From Mesorhizobium escarrei (GTDB taxonomy: Bacteria; Pseudomonadota; Alphaproteobacteria; Rhizobiales; Rhizobiaceae), in contig NZ_CAKXZT010000121.1 of the NCBI RefSeq assembly GCF_935825525.1, positions 135,049 through 199,048 on the forward strand: a stretch of 64,000 bases of DNA, read 5' to 3'. The position numbers and the translations under genes are program-made. The notes beneath the pieces were generated by a model, which searched no databases, was not told the DNA's origin, and saw only the letters and a program-made list of their open reading frames with translations. This document shows positions 43,280 through 52,470 of this stretch, in pieces (the first letter of the stretch is position 1; each line of letters opens with the position of its first letter).

Positions 43280-44152
43280 ATGCAGTTCTTCGCGACACAG
43301 TTGCTGAACGGGCTTACCGCGGGCGTCGTCTACGCGATGCTCGCCGTCGGCTACAGCCTGGTCTACGGGATCCTGCAGCAGATCAACTTCGCGCATGGCT
43401 ATGTCTATATGTTCGGCACCTTCGTGACGGCGTCGTTGATCACGAGCGGCAGTCCGTTGTGGCTGGCGATCGCGGCAGGTCTGGTGGCGGGCGCGGTGAT
43501 CGCGATCGTCATCGAGCGGTTTGCCTACCGCCCGGTGCGAGGCAACCGGTTGGCGCCTACGGTGACGGCCGTGGGCGTCGGCCTGATCATCGAGAATGTC
43601 GCGCAGCTGATCTGGACCTCAAGGATCCGGCCGATGCCGTTCCCGTTCCAGGCCGACATCATCCGGCTCGGGCCGGTGGTGCTGAGTCCCCTACAGATCC
43701 TGGTCGCCGCGGTCGGACTCGCCATGGCGGCCTTGCTGTGGGTCATCAGCACAAAGACCGATCTCGGCCGCGCCATGCGTGCGGTGAAGGACGATCTGGC
43801 GACGGCCGAGCTGATGGGCGTTCCGGTCGACCGGGTGGTGGTGACGGTCTATGTGCTCGGTGCCCTGTTCGGCGTCGTGGGAGGCATCCTCTATGGCGCC
43901 TACTACAACACGCTCTCGGTCACGATGGGGTTTTCAGGGACGCTCAACGCCTTTACCGCGACCGTCATCGGCGGGATCGGCAGCGTCTGGGGAGCCTTCG
44001 CGGGCGGCCTTTTTCTGGGCGTACTCCAGGCGATGGTCACCGGCTATGTAAGCTCGGCGCTCCTCAACACCGTTACCTTCACGCTTCTCATCGCCTTCCT
44101 TCTGTTCCGGCCGACCGGCATCGCCGGCGTCCAGGTCGCCTCGCGGCCATAA
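43280..44152 (+). CDS. LivH-type ABC permease
   Basis: A 290-residue inner-membrane permease of the LivH family: LLNGLTAGVVYAMLAVGYSL, INFAHGYVYMFGTFV, TDLGRAMRAVKDDLATAELM and GGIGSVWGAFAGGLFLGVLQ. About eight membrane segments. It follows the binding-protein gene after a 139-nt spacer containing a hairpin; the LivM-like gene begins 2 nt after its stop. Confidence 0.93.
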   Translation: MQFFATQLLNGLTAGVVYAMLAVGYSLVYGILQQINFAHGYVYMFGTFVTASLITSGSPLWLAIAAGLVAGAVIAIVIERFAYRPVRGNRLAPTVTAVGVGLIIENVAQLIWTSRIRPMPFPFQADIIRLGPVVLSPLQILVAAVGLAMAALLWVISTKTDLGRAMRAVKDDLATAELMGVPVDRVVVTVYVLGALFGVVGGILYGAYYNTLSVTMGFSGTLNAFTATVIGGIGSVWGAFAGGLFLGVLQAMVTGYVSSALLNTVTFTLLIAFLLFRPTGIAGVQVASRP

Positions 44153-44153
44153 G

Positions 44154-45176
44154 ATGGGGCTCGATGTGGTTTCCAAACCGATCACTGTGAAGGCGAGGTC
44201 CGACGCGTCAGCGTTGGCGCGCCTCAAGCCCTCGGGCCGCGCCCAGACGATGATGGTGTTGGGATGGCTGGTCGGGCTTGCCATCGTCGTGGCGATCCCG
44301 CTGCTCGACCTGCCGCCGATCTGGTCGGCGGCCGCGCTCCTGACGGTGATTTATGTGCCCGCGGCGGTTGGGCAAAACCTGATAATCGGCAATGCCGGCC
44401 TTTTGGCGATGGGGCAGGCCGCGTTTGTCGGTGTAGGCGCCTACACCTCGGCCGTGCTGGCCGTCCGCTACAATTTGGACGCGGCCGTGACGATCCCGGC
44501 GGCTATGCTCCTGTCGGGGTTAATCGGAGCGCTCGTCGGCTTTCCGGCGCTACGCATCAGCGGCGACTACCTCTTCATCGTGTCGCTCGGCTTCAACCTC
44601 ATCGTGATCGACGTCATCCTGCAATGGGGGGATGTCACGGGCGGCGCGACCGGCCTGACGGGCGTACCGACGATGCATCTTTTCGGCGTCGACCTGGGCG
44701 TCGGAGCGCCCTTCTATCTGGTGGTCGTCAGCCTCGTCCTTCTGAGCCTCGTCATTACGCAGGCCATCGCCTCAAGTCGGTTTGGCCTTACGATGGAAGC
44801 GATCCGCGACGACGAGGTGGCCGCCAGATCCATCGGCATCGCGACCGCCGCGCCGAAGATCTACTTCTTTGCGATCGGCTCGGCGCTCGCAGGCCTTTCG
44901 GGTGCGCTGCTCGGCTACTACCTCGGCTATGTCGGCTCGCGTAGCTTCGATGTGACGGCAAGCCTCCTCATCTTCCAGATGGCGGTCATCGGCGGGCTTG
45001 GTCGGATCAGCGGCTCAATCGTCGGTGCTTGCATTATCATCCTGCTGCCCGAGCTGCTCAGGCCGCTTCAGGACTATCGGCTGCTCCTCGCCGGTCTTCT
45101 GATCGTTGTCCTGATGGCGACGCGGCCGCAGGGGATTCTTGGCAAGACCAAGATCACCAACCTGATCAAAAAATGA
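44154..45176 (+). CDS. LivM-type ABC permease
   Basis: A 340-residue permease of the LivM family: LIIGNAGLLAMGQAAFVGVG, GFPALRISGDYLFIVSLGFN, MEAIRDDEVAARSIGI and IGGLGRISGSIVGACIIILL. The first 45 residues are cytoplasmic and polar. It forms the channel with the LivH-like protein. The stop overlaps the next ATG (ATGA). Confidence 0.93.
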   Translation: MGLDVVSKPITVKARSDASALARLKPSGRAQTMMVLGWLVGLAIVVAIPLLDLPPIWSAAALLTVIYVPAAVGQNLIIGNAGLLAMGQAAFVGVGAYTSAVLAVRYNLDAAVTIPAAMLLSGLIGALVGFPALRISGDYLFIVSLGFNLIVIDVILQWGDVTGGATGLTGVPTMHLFGVDLGVGAPFYLVVVSLVLLSLVITQAIASSRFGLTMEAIRDDEVAARSIGIATAAPKIYFFAIGSALAGLSGALLGYYLGYVGSRSFDVTASLLIFQMAVIGGLGRISGSIVGACIIILLPELLRPLQDYRLLLAGLLIVVLMATRPQGILGKTKITNLIKK

Positions 45177-45967
45177 CGGACACCGCGGAGACGCCGAAGA
45201 TGGGAGACGCATTGTCCGTATCGAACCTGACGCTGTCGTATGGCGGCGTGAAAGCGCTCGCCGGCGTCAGCGTCGTGGTGCCGAGTGGCGAGATCATCGG
45301 GCTCATCGGTCCGAACGGCTCAGGAAAATCTTCCTTGATCAATGTGATCTCGGGCGCCTATCGGGGACCCTATCAGGGTGAGGTGTGCATCAATGGCACG
45401 GATGTACACGACATGCCCGCCCACCGCCGCGCGTCAGTTGGAATGTCTCGCATCTTCCAAGGCATCCGGCTGTTCGACACGCTGACGGTCGAGCAGAACA
45501 TCCTGCTTGGCGGCCACGTCCACTATGCCACCGGCTACGTGGCCAGCATCCTGCGCACGCCGCGCGCGCGGCTGGAAATGGCCGAGCAGCGCGAACGGGC
45601 CAGGGCAGTCATGGCGCTTTTTGGCGACCGGCTTCTGCCGCGCGCCGATCAGCAGGTGCTGTCGCTCTCCTACGCCAACCGGCGTCGGGTCGAGATTTCC
45701 CGGGCGTTGATGACGGCGCCGGAACTCTTGCTGCTCGACGAACCCATGGCCGGCATGAACCCGCACGAGACGGAGGAACTCACCGAACAGCTGCGCGCGC
45801 TCAACCGTGCCCAGAAGATCTCGATGCTTCTCGTCGAGCACAAGATGTCGGTGATCGGCGACCTCTGCGCGAATGTCTACGTGCTGAGCAGCGGCACGGT
45901 TATCGCCCATGGACCCGTCGGCATGATCCAGCAGGACGAGAAAGTAGTGGAGGCATTCCTTGGCTGA
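45173..45967 (+). CDS. LivG-type ABC ATPase
   Basis: A 264-residue single-domain ATPase: Walker A GPNGSGKSS, Q-loop SRIFQGIRLFDTLTV, signature LSYANRRRVEISRAL (unusual; LSxG becomes LSYA), Walker B LLLLDEPMAGMNPHE and switch His in LLVEHKMSVI. The start is the ATG overlapping the livM-like stop; an upstream frame reads inside that gene. Confidence 0.92.
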   Translation: MTDTAETPKMGDALSVSNLTLSYGGVKALAGVSVVVPSGEIIGLIGPNGSGKSSLINVISGAYRGPYQGEVCINGTDVHDMPAHRRASVGMSRIFQGIRLFDTLTVEQNILLGGHVHYATGYVASILRTPRARLEMAEQRERARAVMALFGDRLLPRADQQVLSLSYANRRRVEISRALMTAPELLLLDEPMAGMNPHETEELTEQLRALNRAQKISMLLVEHKMSVIGDLCANVYVLSSGTVIAHGPVGMIQQDEKVVEAFLG

Positions 45968-46718
45968 TTGCTCTACGCACCAGACGGCTGGTCAAAGCGG
46001 CACTCCGCTTCTGCAGCTGGACAATGTGAGCGTGAACTACGGCAAGTTCCGCGCACTGACTGATGTGAGCTATAAGATCTACCCTGGGCAGATCGTGGCG
46101 CTTCTTGGCGGCAACGCCTCGGGCAAATCCACGTCGATGAAGACGATCAGCGGCACCACGACCGTGACCGCGGGCGAGATCTTCTGGAAGGGCGAGTTGA
46201 TCACCCGTGAACCGACGCCGGCGCGCATGGCGCGCGGCATCGGCGTCGTCCCGGAAGGACGGCGTATGTTCGCCTCTCTCACGGTGCTTGAAAATCTCCA
46301 GCTGGGCGCCTGGGCCGGCAGCAAAGGCAGCGCCACGAGCGACGACATCGCCGAGATGCTCGATCTCTTTCCGCCCCTGAAGAACCTGGTCAATCGCCCC
46401 TCGGGCGTCTTGTCGGGCGGCGAGCAGCAGATGGTGGCCTTTGCCCGCGCGCTGATCCGCCACCCCGAGCTCGTCATCATGGACGAGCCGTCGATGGGCC
46501 TCGCGCCTGCGCTGGTGAAGCGTGTCTTCGAGATCATCGAAGAAATCAAGAGCCGGAAGATCGCGGTCTTCATCGTCGAGCAGAACGCGCGCGCCGCCCT
46601 GCGTGTCGCCGACTACGCCTATGTTCTCGCGGCCGGGCAAGTCGTGCTCGAGGGCACGCCCGATGTGGTGGCGACCGCGCCGATGATGACCGAAGCATAT
46701 CTTGGAAAGAGGAGCTGA
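45960..46718 (+). CDS. LivF-type ABC ATPase
   Basis: A 252-residue ATPase of the LivF family: Walker A GGNASGKST (Gly-Asn-Ala instead of the usual xPNGAGKST), LENLQLGAW, signature LSGGEQQMVAFARALIRHPE and Walker B LVIMDEPSMGLAP. The start appears to be TTG overlapping the LivG-like stop by 8 nt. Works as a heterodimer with the LivG-like protein. Confidence 0.9.
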   Translation: MADCSTHQTAGQSGTPLLQLDNVSVNYGKFRALTDVSYKIYPGQIVALLGGNASGKSTSMKTISGTTTVTAGEIFWKGELITREPTPARMARGIGVVPEGRRMFASLTVLENLQLGAWAGSKGSATSDDIAEMLDLFPPLKNLVNRPSGVLSGGEQQMVAFARALIRHPELVIMDEPSMGLAPALVKRVFEIIEEIKSRKIAVFIVEQNARAALRVADYAYVLAAGQVVLEGTPDVVATAPMMTEAYLGKRS

Positions 46719-46723
46719 ACTTC

Positions 46724-47470
46724 ATGTCAACGTCGCAGGGCCCGAAATGGGCGATCGTCACCGGTGCGGGCAGCGGAATGGGCCGCGCCTTCGCCGAGAA
46801 GTTCCTGGCCAAAGGGTGGGGCGTTCTCGCGATGGACCTTTCAGGCGAGGGCCTCGGTCGGCTTCACGAAGCCTACGCCGGTAGAGAGGCCAGTCTCATC
46901 GCGGCCACACTCGACGTTACCGACCGGGCTGCGATCGCCGACGCGATCGACAGGAGCGGCATCGGCGGTCAGCTTTCTGCGGCTGTGACGGCGGCGGGCA
47001 TCTTTCCGCCGACGAACCTTCTGACCTTCACCGTGGATCACTTCGACCGCATCATGGGCGTGAACGTCCTGGGAACGCTCAACGTCGCGGCGGAGGCGAT
47101 CCGCCACATGCGGGCTGCCGGCACCAGGGGCGCCATCGTCACCATCAGTTCGGCGGATGCCTTCACCGCCTCGACCCAGCAGCTCATCTACAGCGCCTCG
47201 AAGGCGGCGGTAGTGTCTCTAACGCGCGTGTTGGCTGCAACGGTCGCTGGCGACGACATCATCGTCAACGGCATCGCGCCCGGATGGGTGAATACACCGG
47301 GCAACGCGGCGACGGGACGAATGGTCGGGGCCGAGAAGCACATCCCGCTCGGTCGCGTCGCACAGCCCGAAGAAATCGCCGAATGGGTCTGGGCCCTCGC
47401 GAACCGTGAGGGGGTCAGTTTCGTCACCGGCGAGACGATCAAGGTCACTGGCGGCGAGTTGATGAGTTGA
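46724..47470 (+). CDS. SDR family oxidoreductase
   Basis: A 248-residue short-chain dehydrogenase: WAIVTGAGSGMGRAFAEKFL, VTAAGIFPP (in place of NNAG), ISSADAF near the catalytic Ser, YSASK as the YxxxK pair, GIAPGWVNTPGN and VTGGELMS at the end. It starts 6 nt after the LivF-like gene, so belongs to the operon and probably oxidises or reduces the imported compound or the product of the monooxygenase. Confidence 0.9.
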   Translation: MSTSQGPKWAIVTGAGSGMGRAFAEKFLAKGWGVLAMDLSGEGLGRLHEAYAGREASLIAATLDVTDRAAIADAIDRSGIGGQLSAAVTAAGIFPPTNLLTFTVDHFDRIMGVNVLGTLNVAAEAIRHMRAAGTRGAIVTISSADAFTASTQQLIYSASKAAVVSLTRVLAATVAGDDIIVNGIAPGWVNTPGNAATGRMVGAEKHIPLGRVAQPEEIAEWVWALANREGVSFVTGETIKVTGGELMS

Positions 47471-47540
47471 ACGATGGCAGCCGCGTGCGGGCGGGTCTGG
47501 CAGGTCAGCCGGTCCAGGCTGAGAACAAAGGTAGGAAATC

Positions 47541-48809
47541 ATGGTGCGCAAAGCGGCCCGTATCTGTGTGGTAGGTGCAGGAGTGTCGGGCCTCGTGGCG
47601 ATCCGCGAGTTGGTCGCCGAAGGTCACGACGTGCAAGCCTTCGAGAAGACAGACGACGTCATCGGAATCTGGCGCAGCGTCTATGAGACGGTTCAACTGC
47701 TGACGTCCAGGCGCGCCACGTCCTTTAAAGGCTATCCGATGCCCGATGGGACGCCGCAATTCCCGACCGGGCAACAGTATCGCGACTACATCCGATGGTT
47801 TGCAAGGGAATCCGGCCTTCTTCGCCATATCCGCTTCAACACCGCCGTTGTCGCGGCGGTGCCGATCGAAGGAGGCACGCAGGGGTGGGATGTCACGCTA
47901 TCGGACGGGACAACGGAGCGTTTCGACGCGCTCGTAGCCGCGCATGGCCATCTTTGGGCACCACGGATCCCTGAGGTCGAGGGCACGTTCGACGGGCCGA
48001 TCCTCCATACCTCGCAATACCGTAACACAGGCGACATGGCCGGCAACACGGTGCTCGTCGTCGGCTCTGGCAACTCGGCCTGCGACATGGTCACGGACGC
48101 CATCGCCTCAGGCCGCGAGGCGCTCATGTCACTGCACCGCCCGACCTGGTTCGTACCGCAATCCTTTTTCGGCACGCCTCGCGGTGACCTGACCTTTCAC
48201 GCCAACATGCCGGGAGCGGCGGGCGACGATTTCAACCACTTCATGGTGAAGGTCTCTGTCGGCGAGCCGAGGTCGTACGGCTTTCCCCAGCCGAGCGACG
48301 AGGACTGGACGGCTAGGCCGCCGACCTTCTCGACGCTCGTGCCCTACTGGGCCCAGCGCGGACGGGTTAAGGCTGTGCCGCAGATCGCGCGGTTCGAAGG
48401 ACGCAAGGTTGTCTTCATCGACGGTACGTCGGCCGAAGTGGGCACCGTGATCTGGGCCACCGGCTATAAGGCCCCGGTCCCCTTCCTGTCGAAGGGGTGC
48501 CTGACCTATATCGGCGACTTCCCCGCTCGGAAGGTCGGCGGTCTCATCTCGGCGGATTTCGACAATTTCTATTTCTCCGGCATGTGCAGCCCGCGAGGCG
48601 GCGCTCCGCACAATTACGGCCGCGGCGCCGAGACGCTGGCAAAACTGGTTACGGCCCGTTTCCAGCTGGGCACGTCGCTGTCGACAACCGTGTTCGCCGA
48701 CGAGGCTCCGTCGGGTCGTATGGACTGGTTGCTCGCACATTGGGTCGTGGAACTCGAGGCGGCCGAGGCGAAGCTGCGCGAGCATGCCAGCAATCTAGTC
48801 GCGTGTTAA
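47541..48809 (+). CDS. Flavin-dependent monooxygenase (FMO-like)
   Basis: A 422-residue flavoprotein with two dinucleotide folds: FAD site ICVVGAGVSGLVAIRELVAE and NADPH site TVLVVGSGNSACDMVTDAIA. The FMO-type motif region reads FDGPILHTSQYRN between them (compare FxGxxxHxxxW/Y), and an ATGYKAPVPFL block closes the second FAD strand. Such enzymes hydroxylate N or S atoms or perform Baeyer-Villiger oxidation. Its place at the end of an importer operon suggests oxidation of the transported amine, sulfide or ketone. Confidence 0.88.
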   Translation: MVRKAARICVVGAGVSGLVAIRELVAEGHDVQAFEKTDDVIGIWRSVYETVQLLTSRRATSFKGYPMPDGTPQFPTGQQYRDYIRWFARESGLLRHIRFNTAVVAAVPIEGGTQGWDVTLSDGTTERFDALVAAHGHLWAPRIPEVEGTFDGPILHTSQYRNTGDMAGNTVLVVGSGNSACDMVTDAIASGREALMSLHRPTWFVPQSFFGTPRGDLTFHANMPGAAGDDFNHFMVKVSVGEPRSYGFPQPSDEDWTARPPTFSTLVPYWAQRGRVKAVPQIARFEGRKVVFIDGTSAEVGTVIWATGYKAPVPFLSKGCLTYIGDFPARKVGGLISADFDNFYFSGMCSPRGGAPHNYGRGAETLAKLVTARFQLGTSLSTTVFADEAPSGRMDWLLAHWVVELEAAEAKLREHASNLVAC

Positions 48810-49261
48810 AGCGACCTGTAGTATCTCCTCCCACTTTCAGGATGGTGGAGCCGAGAGGGCTCTAGCGTAGAATAGCGCGCACAAAGGCGGGTCTGCTTCG
48901 CGCCGCATGCACGATCGCCTGATTCTGAGATGGCGTGGTATTCATAGGCCTTGAGCGGGTACCTTCGCTCGCTCTCGAGTTCCAACGTGACAACCGCCGT
49001 GATGTCATTGCGACCGTATTCAAGGGCGTGGATAGCCTTCACTCAGCGCCTGCTCAGGGTGGTGCCGATGACTGATAGCAAAAGATCGGATGAGGCCACA
49101 GCTGTCGCTGTCTCGCCGTTGACCTGGAAGGCAACGGACGGCCCAAGTTAAGGAGGCTCGGAAGCGCGTCTCTGCTTCGAGCTAGGCCGTCGTTTTCCTA
49201 GAAATATGTTATAGATTACAGATAGTTAACACGAAAAACGTGCGTTTGTCCGACAGGAAAA
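48810..49261. other. Gap, AT-rich towards the Fic gene
   Basis: A weak hairpin (GAGCC-GAGAG-GGCTC, 48848-48862) may terminate the monooxygenase operon. A minus-strand frame (48806-49042) reads NDITAVVTLELESERRYPLK and could be a fragment, but I recognise no family. From 49195 on, the DNA is AT-rich and leads into the repeats before the second Fic gene. Confidence 0.35.
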
Positions 49262-49357
49262 ACTTGTAACTGCACAACATCATTGACTTGTGATAGCACT
49301 GCATTATATACTTGTAATCGCGCGACATCAAAAACTTGCAAAGACTCGGATATGGCC
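49262..49357. repeat. Four tandem 24-bp direct repeats overlapping the fic promoter
   Basis: ACTTGTAA-like boxes start at 49262, 49286, 49310 and 49334, exactly 24 bp apart (ACTTGTAAC, ACTTGTGAT, ACTTGTAAT, ACTTGCAAA), with a further weakly conserved GC-C-ACATC part in each unit. A weaker fifth unit may begin at 49238. The promoter-like pair TTGACT (49283) and TATATA (49305) with 16-nt spacing lies inside the array, and the last unit reaches the ATG. This is the arrangement expected for cooperative autorepression. Confidence 0.75.
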
Positions 49358-50884
49358 GCTCCTCACGAGAAACTCGCTGACTCACTAGACACCCTCAAAA
49401 AGCTGCAAAGCGGGGGGCGCCGCGTGTTTCGTTCAGCAGAGATAAGGCGGGCGCACCGTGAGCGCCTCCTTCAAAATGGCTTCCTGCGCGAGGTCATCAA
49501 AGGATGGCTCGTCTCCACAGGCCCCCAGGAGGGAGACACCACCCCTTGGTACGCCTCGTTCTGGGAGTTTTGCGCTCTCTATTGCCGCGAACGGTTCGGC
49601 AATGAGTGGCACTTCTCGCCCGAGCAATCGCTCCTGCTTCATGCGGAAGCGACGGCCATTCCTCCGCAGGTCATCGTCTACAGCCCCAAAGGCGCGAATA
49701 ACAACCTGCAGCTTCTCTTTGGAACGTCGCTTTACGACCTTCGGCAAAAGCAAATGCCGTCGGCCGAGGACCTCGTCGAAAAAGACGGGCTACGCCTCTT
49801 TGCGTCCGACGCTGCGCTCGTGAGAGTGCCCGAAGCGTTTTTCCAGCGCTCGCCGATTGAAGCGCAAGTCGCGCTCGCCGCTGTCAGAGATGTTTCCGGC
49901 ATTCTCGGCCGTTTGCTAGATGGCGGCCATTCAGCCATTGCCGGACGCCTTGCCGGCGCATTCCGGCGTGCCGGACGGCCCACGTTCGCCGGCGAAATCA
50001 CTAAGACCATGAAAGGCGCAGGCTATGACGTGCGCGAGGCCGATCCTTTCATGCCGCAGGAGCGCGTACCAGCGATCGCCGCTGGCGCACCGCCGATCGT
50101 CGGCCGCCTGCAGGCGATCTGGGAAAACACACGGCAGGCCGTCATTGAGACGTTTCCGGCGGCACCCGGCCTCCCGGAGGACAGAGATGCCTACCTGAAA
50201 TTTGTCGACGACATATACCAGAGCGATGCCTATCACTCGCTCTCAATCGAGGGATACAGCGTTACCCCGGACCTCATAGACCGCGTCAGGCAGGGCAACT
50301 GGAATCCGGTTGTGAATGACGAGGACCGCAAGAACCGCGACGCCCTTGCCGCGCGCGGCTACTGGCAGGCTTTTCAACAGGTAAAAGAATCTGTCGCTTC
50401 CATCATCGGCGGTGCGCCGCCCGGTGCGCTCGTCCGCGAAGGTCATCGCGGCTGGTACCGCGAACTGTTCCAGCCCTCCGTCGCCGCCGGCATCCTCCGC
50501 GCGGGCGCGCTCGCCGGCTATCGCAATCATCCAGTTTATCTGCGAGGCTCCCGCCATGTACCTCCTCGGTGGGAGGTCGTGCCGGAGGGAATGACAGCGC
50601 TCTTTGATTTATTGGAGCAGGAGCCGGAGGCGTCCGTCCGCGGTGTGCTGGGCCACTGGCTCGTCGGATACATCCATCCTTATCCCGATGGCAACGGCCG
50701 CATGGCCCGCTTCCTCATGAATGCCATGCTGGCTTCAGGCGGCTATCCGTGGACCGTGGTCCGGGTGGATGACCGGGCACGCTATCTGGCGGTGCTGGAA
50801 AGCGCGAGCGTGGAAATGGACGTTCGCCCGTTCGCCACGTTCCTGGCAGAACGCGTCGGATGGTCGATGGAGAAGGCTGCATGA
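49352..50884 (+). CDS. Fic family protein with N-terminal AbiEi-like domain
   Basis: A 510-residue protein. The N-terminal part (about 20-60: RRVFRSAEIRRAHRERLLQN, GFLREVIKGWLVS) resembles the winged-helix AbiEi-type antitoxin/DNA-binding domain, followed by a middle region to about 240. The Fic core has the inhibitory motif S296-x3-E300-G301 and the active site HPYPDGNGRMAR (442-453), fully matching HPFxxGNGRxxR. The protein thus combines a probable DNA-binding module, a built-in inhibitor and an AMPylase, i.e. a self-contained toxin/antitoxin. The start is the ATG just after the 24-bp repeats. Confidence 0.9.
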   Translation: MAAPHEKLADSLDTLKKLQSGGRRVFRSAEIRRAHRERLLQNGFLREVIKGWLVSTGPQEGDTTPWYASFWEFCALYCRERFGNEWHFSPEQSLLLHAEATAIPPQVIVYSPKGANNNLQLLFGTSLYDLRQKQMPSAEDLVEKDGLRLFASDAALVRVPEAFFQRSPIEAQVALAAVRDVSGILGRLLDGGHSAIAGRLAGAFRRAGRPTFAGEITKTMKGAGYDVREADPFMPQERVPAIAAGAPPIVGRLQAIWENTRQAVIETFPAAPGLPEDRDAYLKFVDDIYQSDAYHSLSIEGYSVTPDLIDRVRQGNWNPVVNDEDRKNRDALAARGYWQAFQQVKESVASIIGGAPPGALVREGHRGWYRELFQPSVAAGILRAGALAGYRNHPVYLRGSRHVPPRWEVVPEGMTALFDLLEQEPEASVRGVLGHWLVGYIHPYPDGNGRMARFLMNAMLASGGYPWTVVRVDDRARYLAVLESASVEMDVRPFATFLAERVGWSMEKAA

Positions 50885-51686
50885 TCCGCGCGCGGCTTGG
50901 CAAATGCGGCGCTGTCGAACGGAGCGGAGGCTGAATACACCTGCTCGCCGCCGTTCGAATCTTTGGACGAGGCGCTAGAAGCGTATCCGTCAGTCAATGG
51001 CAGTTTTGGTCATTTGCTGCTTTTGCAGAAAGAGGCAGACCACGGCACTCTCTGCCAGGCCTTGCGTCCATATTTCGAGTCCGCACACCTTGATGCGCGG
51101 CAGGAGTTCCACTCCGATATCGGGATCGATCTTCATCCCGATGCCGGGGATGAGGATATTCATCAGCGAACCTAGGCGAACGGCTCTATGCAGGATTTCT
51201 CAGCGGTGATTTCGATGGTGTTCTTCGCACGGTGGCTCGCTTCTGGAGAGACAATCTCGACATAGCAGATCGTAATGCGCTAGGACGCCTTTTGAACGGC
51301 GAAGGCGAAGACAAGGTCACTTGGTTTTTCACCGTTGAATTGGTGCGCGTGTTGGGCGCGCTTGCGGACGCATTGCGCCGCGGAGACGATCCGAGATTCA
51401 CTCGCACGATGGCAAAGCTTGCCGGGCTCGACAGCCTTGCCCTCCGGACATTCAACGATGATGCGCTATGTTGGTTACGCTTCTGCACCAAGTGGCAAGG
51501 TTTTCGGCCAATAGTTTGCGGGATCTTTGCCCTGAGCCGCTCTGGTGACGTCATTCTAGGACGAAGTTGAAACAGGCATGCGGCCGCCAGAAGCCCGCAA
51601 GCACTCGATCACGCGCTCGGTCCAACTCGCAAGTTGCTGCCGCCGGGTAATGCTCGAAATGAATGGTCCGGGCGGTTCGAGAAACG
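50885..51686. other. Region of unassigned coding-like fragments
   Basis: A plus-strand frame (51149-51570) reads LYAGFLSGDFDGVLRTVARF, WRDNLDIADRN and VELVRVLGALADALRRGDDP; it looks coding but has no clear start or family. On the minus strand near 50990-51170, MNILIPGIGMKIDPDIG also looks coding. Neither is recognised. They may be remnants of accessory genes between the Fic and VapBC loci. Confidence 0.3.
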
Positions 51687-52133
51687 TCACCCATCGGCCT
51701 CCTCACCGCGCGAACTGCGTAGCGGATTAAGGATCTCGTTCCCCTCGAAATCCCGTTCATTGTCGGCGACGACAACGCAGCCATTGGCTTCGGCCACCGC
51801 GGCGATGATTGTGTCGAGGCCGCTGCGGGGACGTCCCTTCGCCTTACCGTCCGCCATCATCCTAGCCCAGACGAGACCAGCGGTTTCGTCGAAGGGGAGC
51901 ACACGCCCGGCAAACAAGGTTTGCGGACCTTGCGGGCCGGAAAACCAGGCATCGAGTTGATCGCGCCGTTTGCCTGCCGGCTTCTCGAGCACCCCTCTGC
52001 GGATTTCGGCAAGGGTCAGGGACGCAATGAAGAGATCCTCGTCGGATTGTTCAGCCATCCAGGCGACGAGAGACGGCGAAGGGGCAGGTTTCGTGAAATT
52101 GCTGATGATGTTGGTGTCGAGAAGATAGCGCAT
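51687..52133 (-). CDS. VapC-like PIN-domain toxin
   Basis: A 148-residue PIN-domain ribonuclease. Acidic residues can be placed: Asp in YLLDTNIISN, Glu in LTLAEIRRGV, Asp in RSGLDTIIAA and Asp in VVADNERDFEG. VapC toxins cleave tRNA or rRNA and are held inactive by the partner antitoxin. The ATG overlaps the antitoxin stop (TGATG), the classic toxin-antitoxin arrangement. Confidence 0.92.
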   Translation of the reverse strand: MRYLLDTNIISNFTKPAPSPSLVAWMAEQSDEDLFIASLTLAEIRRGVLEKPAGKRRDQLDAWFSGPQGPQTLFAGRVLPFDETAGLVWARMMADGKAKGRPRSGLDTIIAAVAEANGCVVVADNERDFEGNEILNPLRSSRGEEADG

Positions 52134-52435
52134 CAAATGTCGACCTTACGTCCTTCCTCGTGGGGACGGGTAAGGTCGAGTTCGGAGCCGATCAGCGGCG
52201 ATGCGAGCAATGCCTTGAGGATGCCGCCCTTCTTTGCTCGCTCACCCGAGATCGTCTGGCTAACGGCGTTGCGGAGCCGGTCGGCGTCAGCGCCCCCCTC
52301 GGCCAAGCGCCGGGCAACCGAGCGAATCAGTTCACGGTCGGTGTCGCGGCCGATCACCTCGAAACGCACCATCCCGCGTTCAGTCAGGCGGACACGATAG
52401 TTGTCGATAGCGCGTCGTTGAGGACTCTTGCTCAT
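52133..52435 (-). CDS. VapB-like antitoxin
   Basis: A 100-residue protein encoded directly upstream of the PIN toxin. Its N-terminal part (NYRVRLTERGMVRFEVIGRD) looks like a strand-based DNA-binding start, and the C-terminal part (LASPLIGSELDLTRPHEEG) would wrap the toxin. GGAGG lies 5 nt before the ATG. Called by context and size more than by a specific motif. Confidence 0.8.
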   Translation of the reverse strand: MSKSPQRRAIDNYRVRLTERGMVRFEVIGRDTDRELIRSVARRLAEGGADADRLRNAVSQTISGERAKKGGILKALLASPLIGSELDLTRPHEEGRKVDI

Positions 52436-52450
52436 AGGGGCCTCCGGAGG

Positions 52451-52470
52451 TATAACCGGTAATATAACCA
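52451..52470. promoter_or_regulatory. VapBC operator-like repeats
   Basis: TATAACC occurs twice with 13-bp spacing (52451 and 52464), centred on ATAACCGGTAAT, a near-palindrome, 15-35 nt upstream of the antitoxin start. Position and structure suit autoregulation by the VapBC complex. The perfect palindrome CCTCCGGAGG at 52441-52450 contains the ribosome-binding site. Confidence 0.45.
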
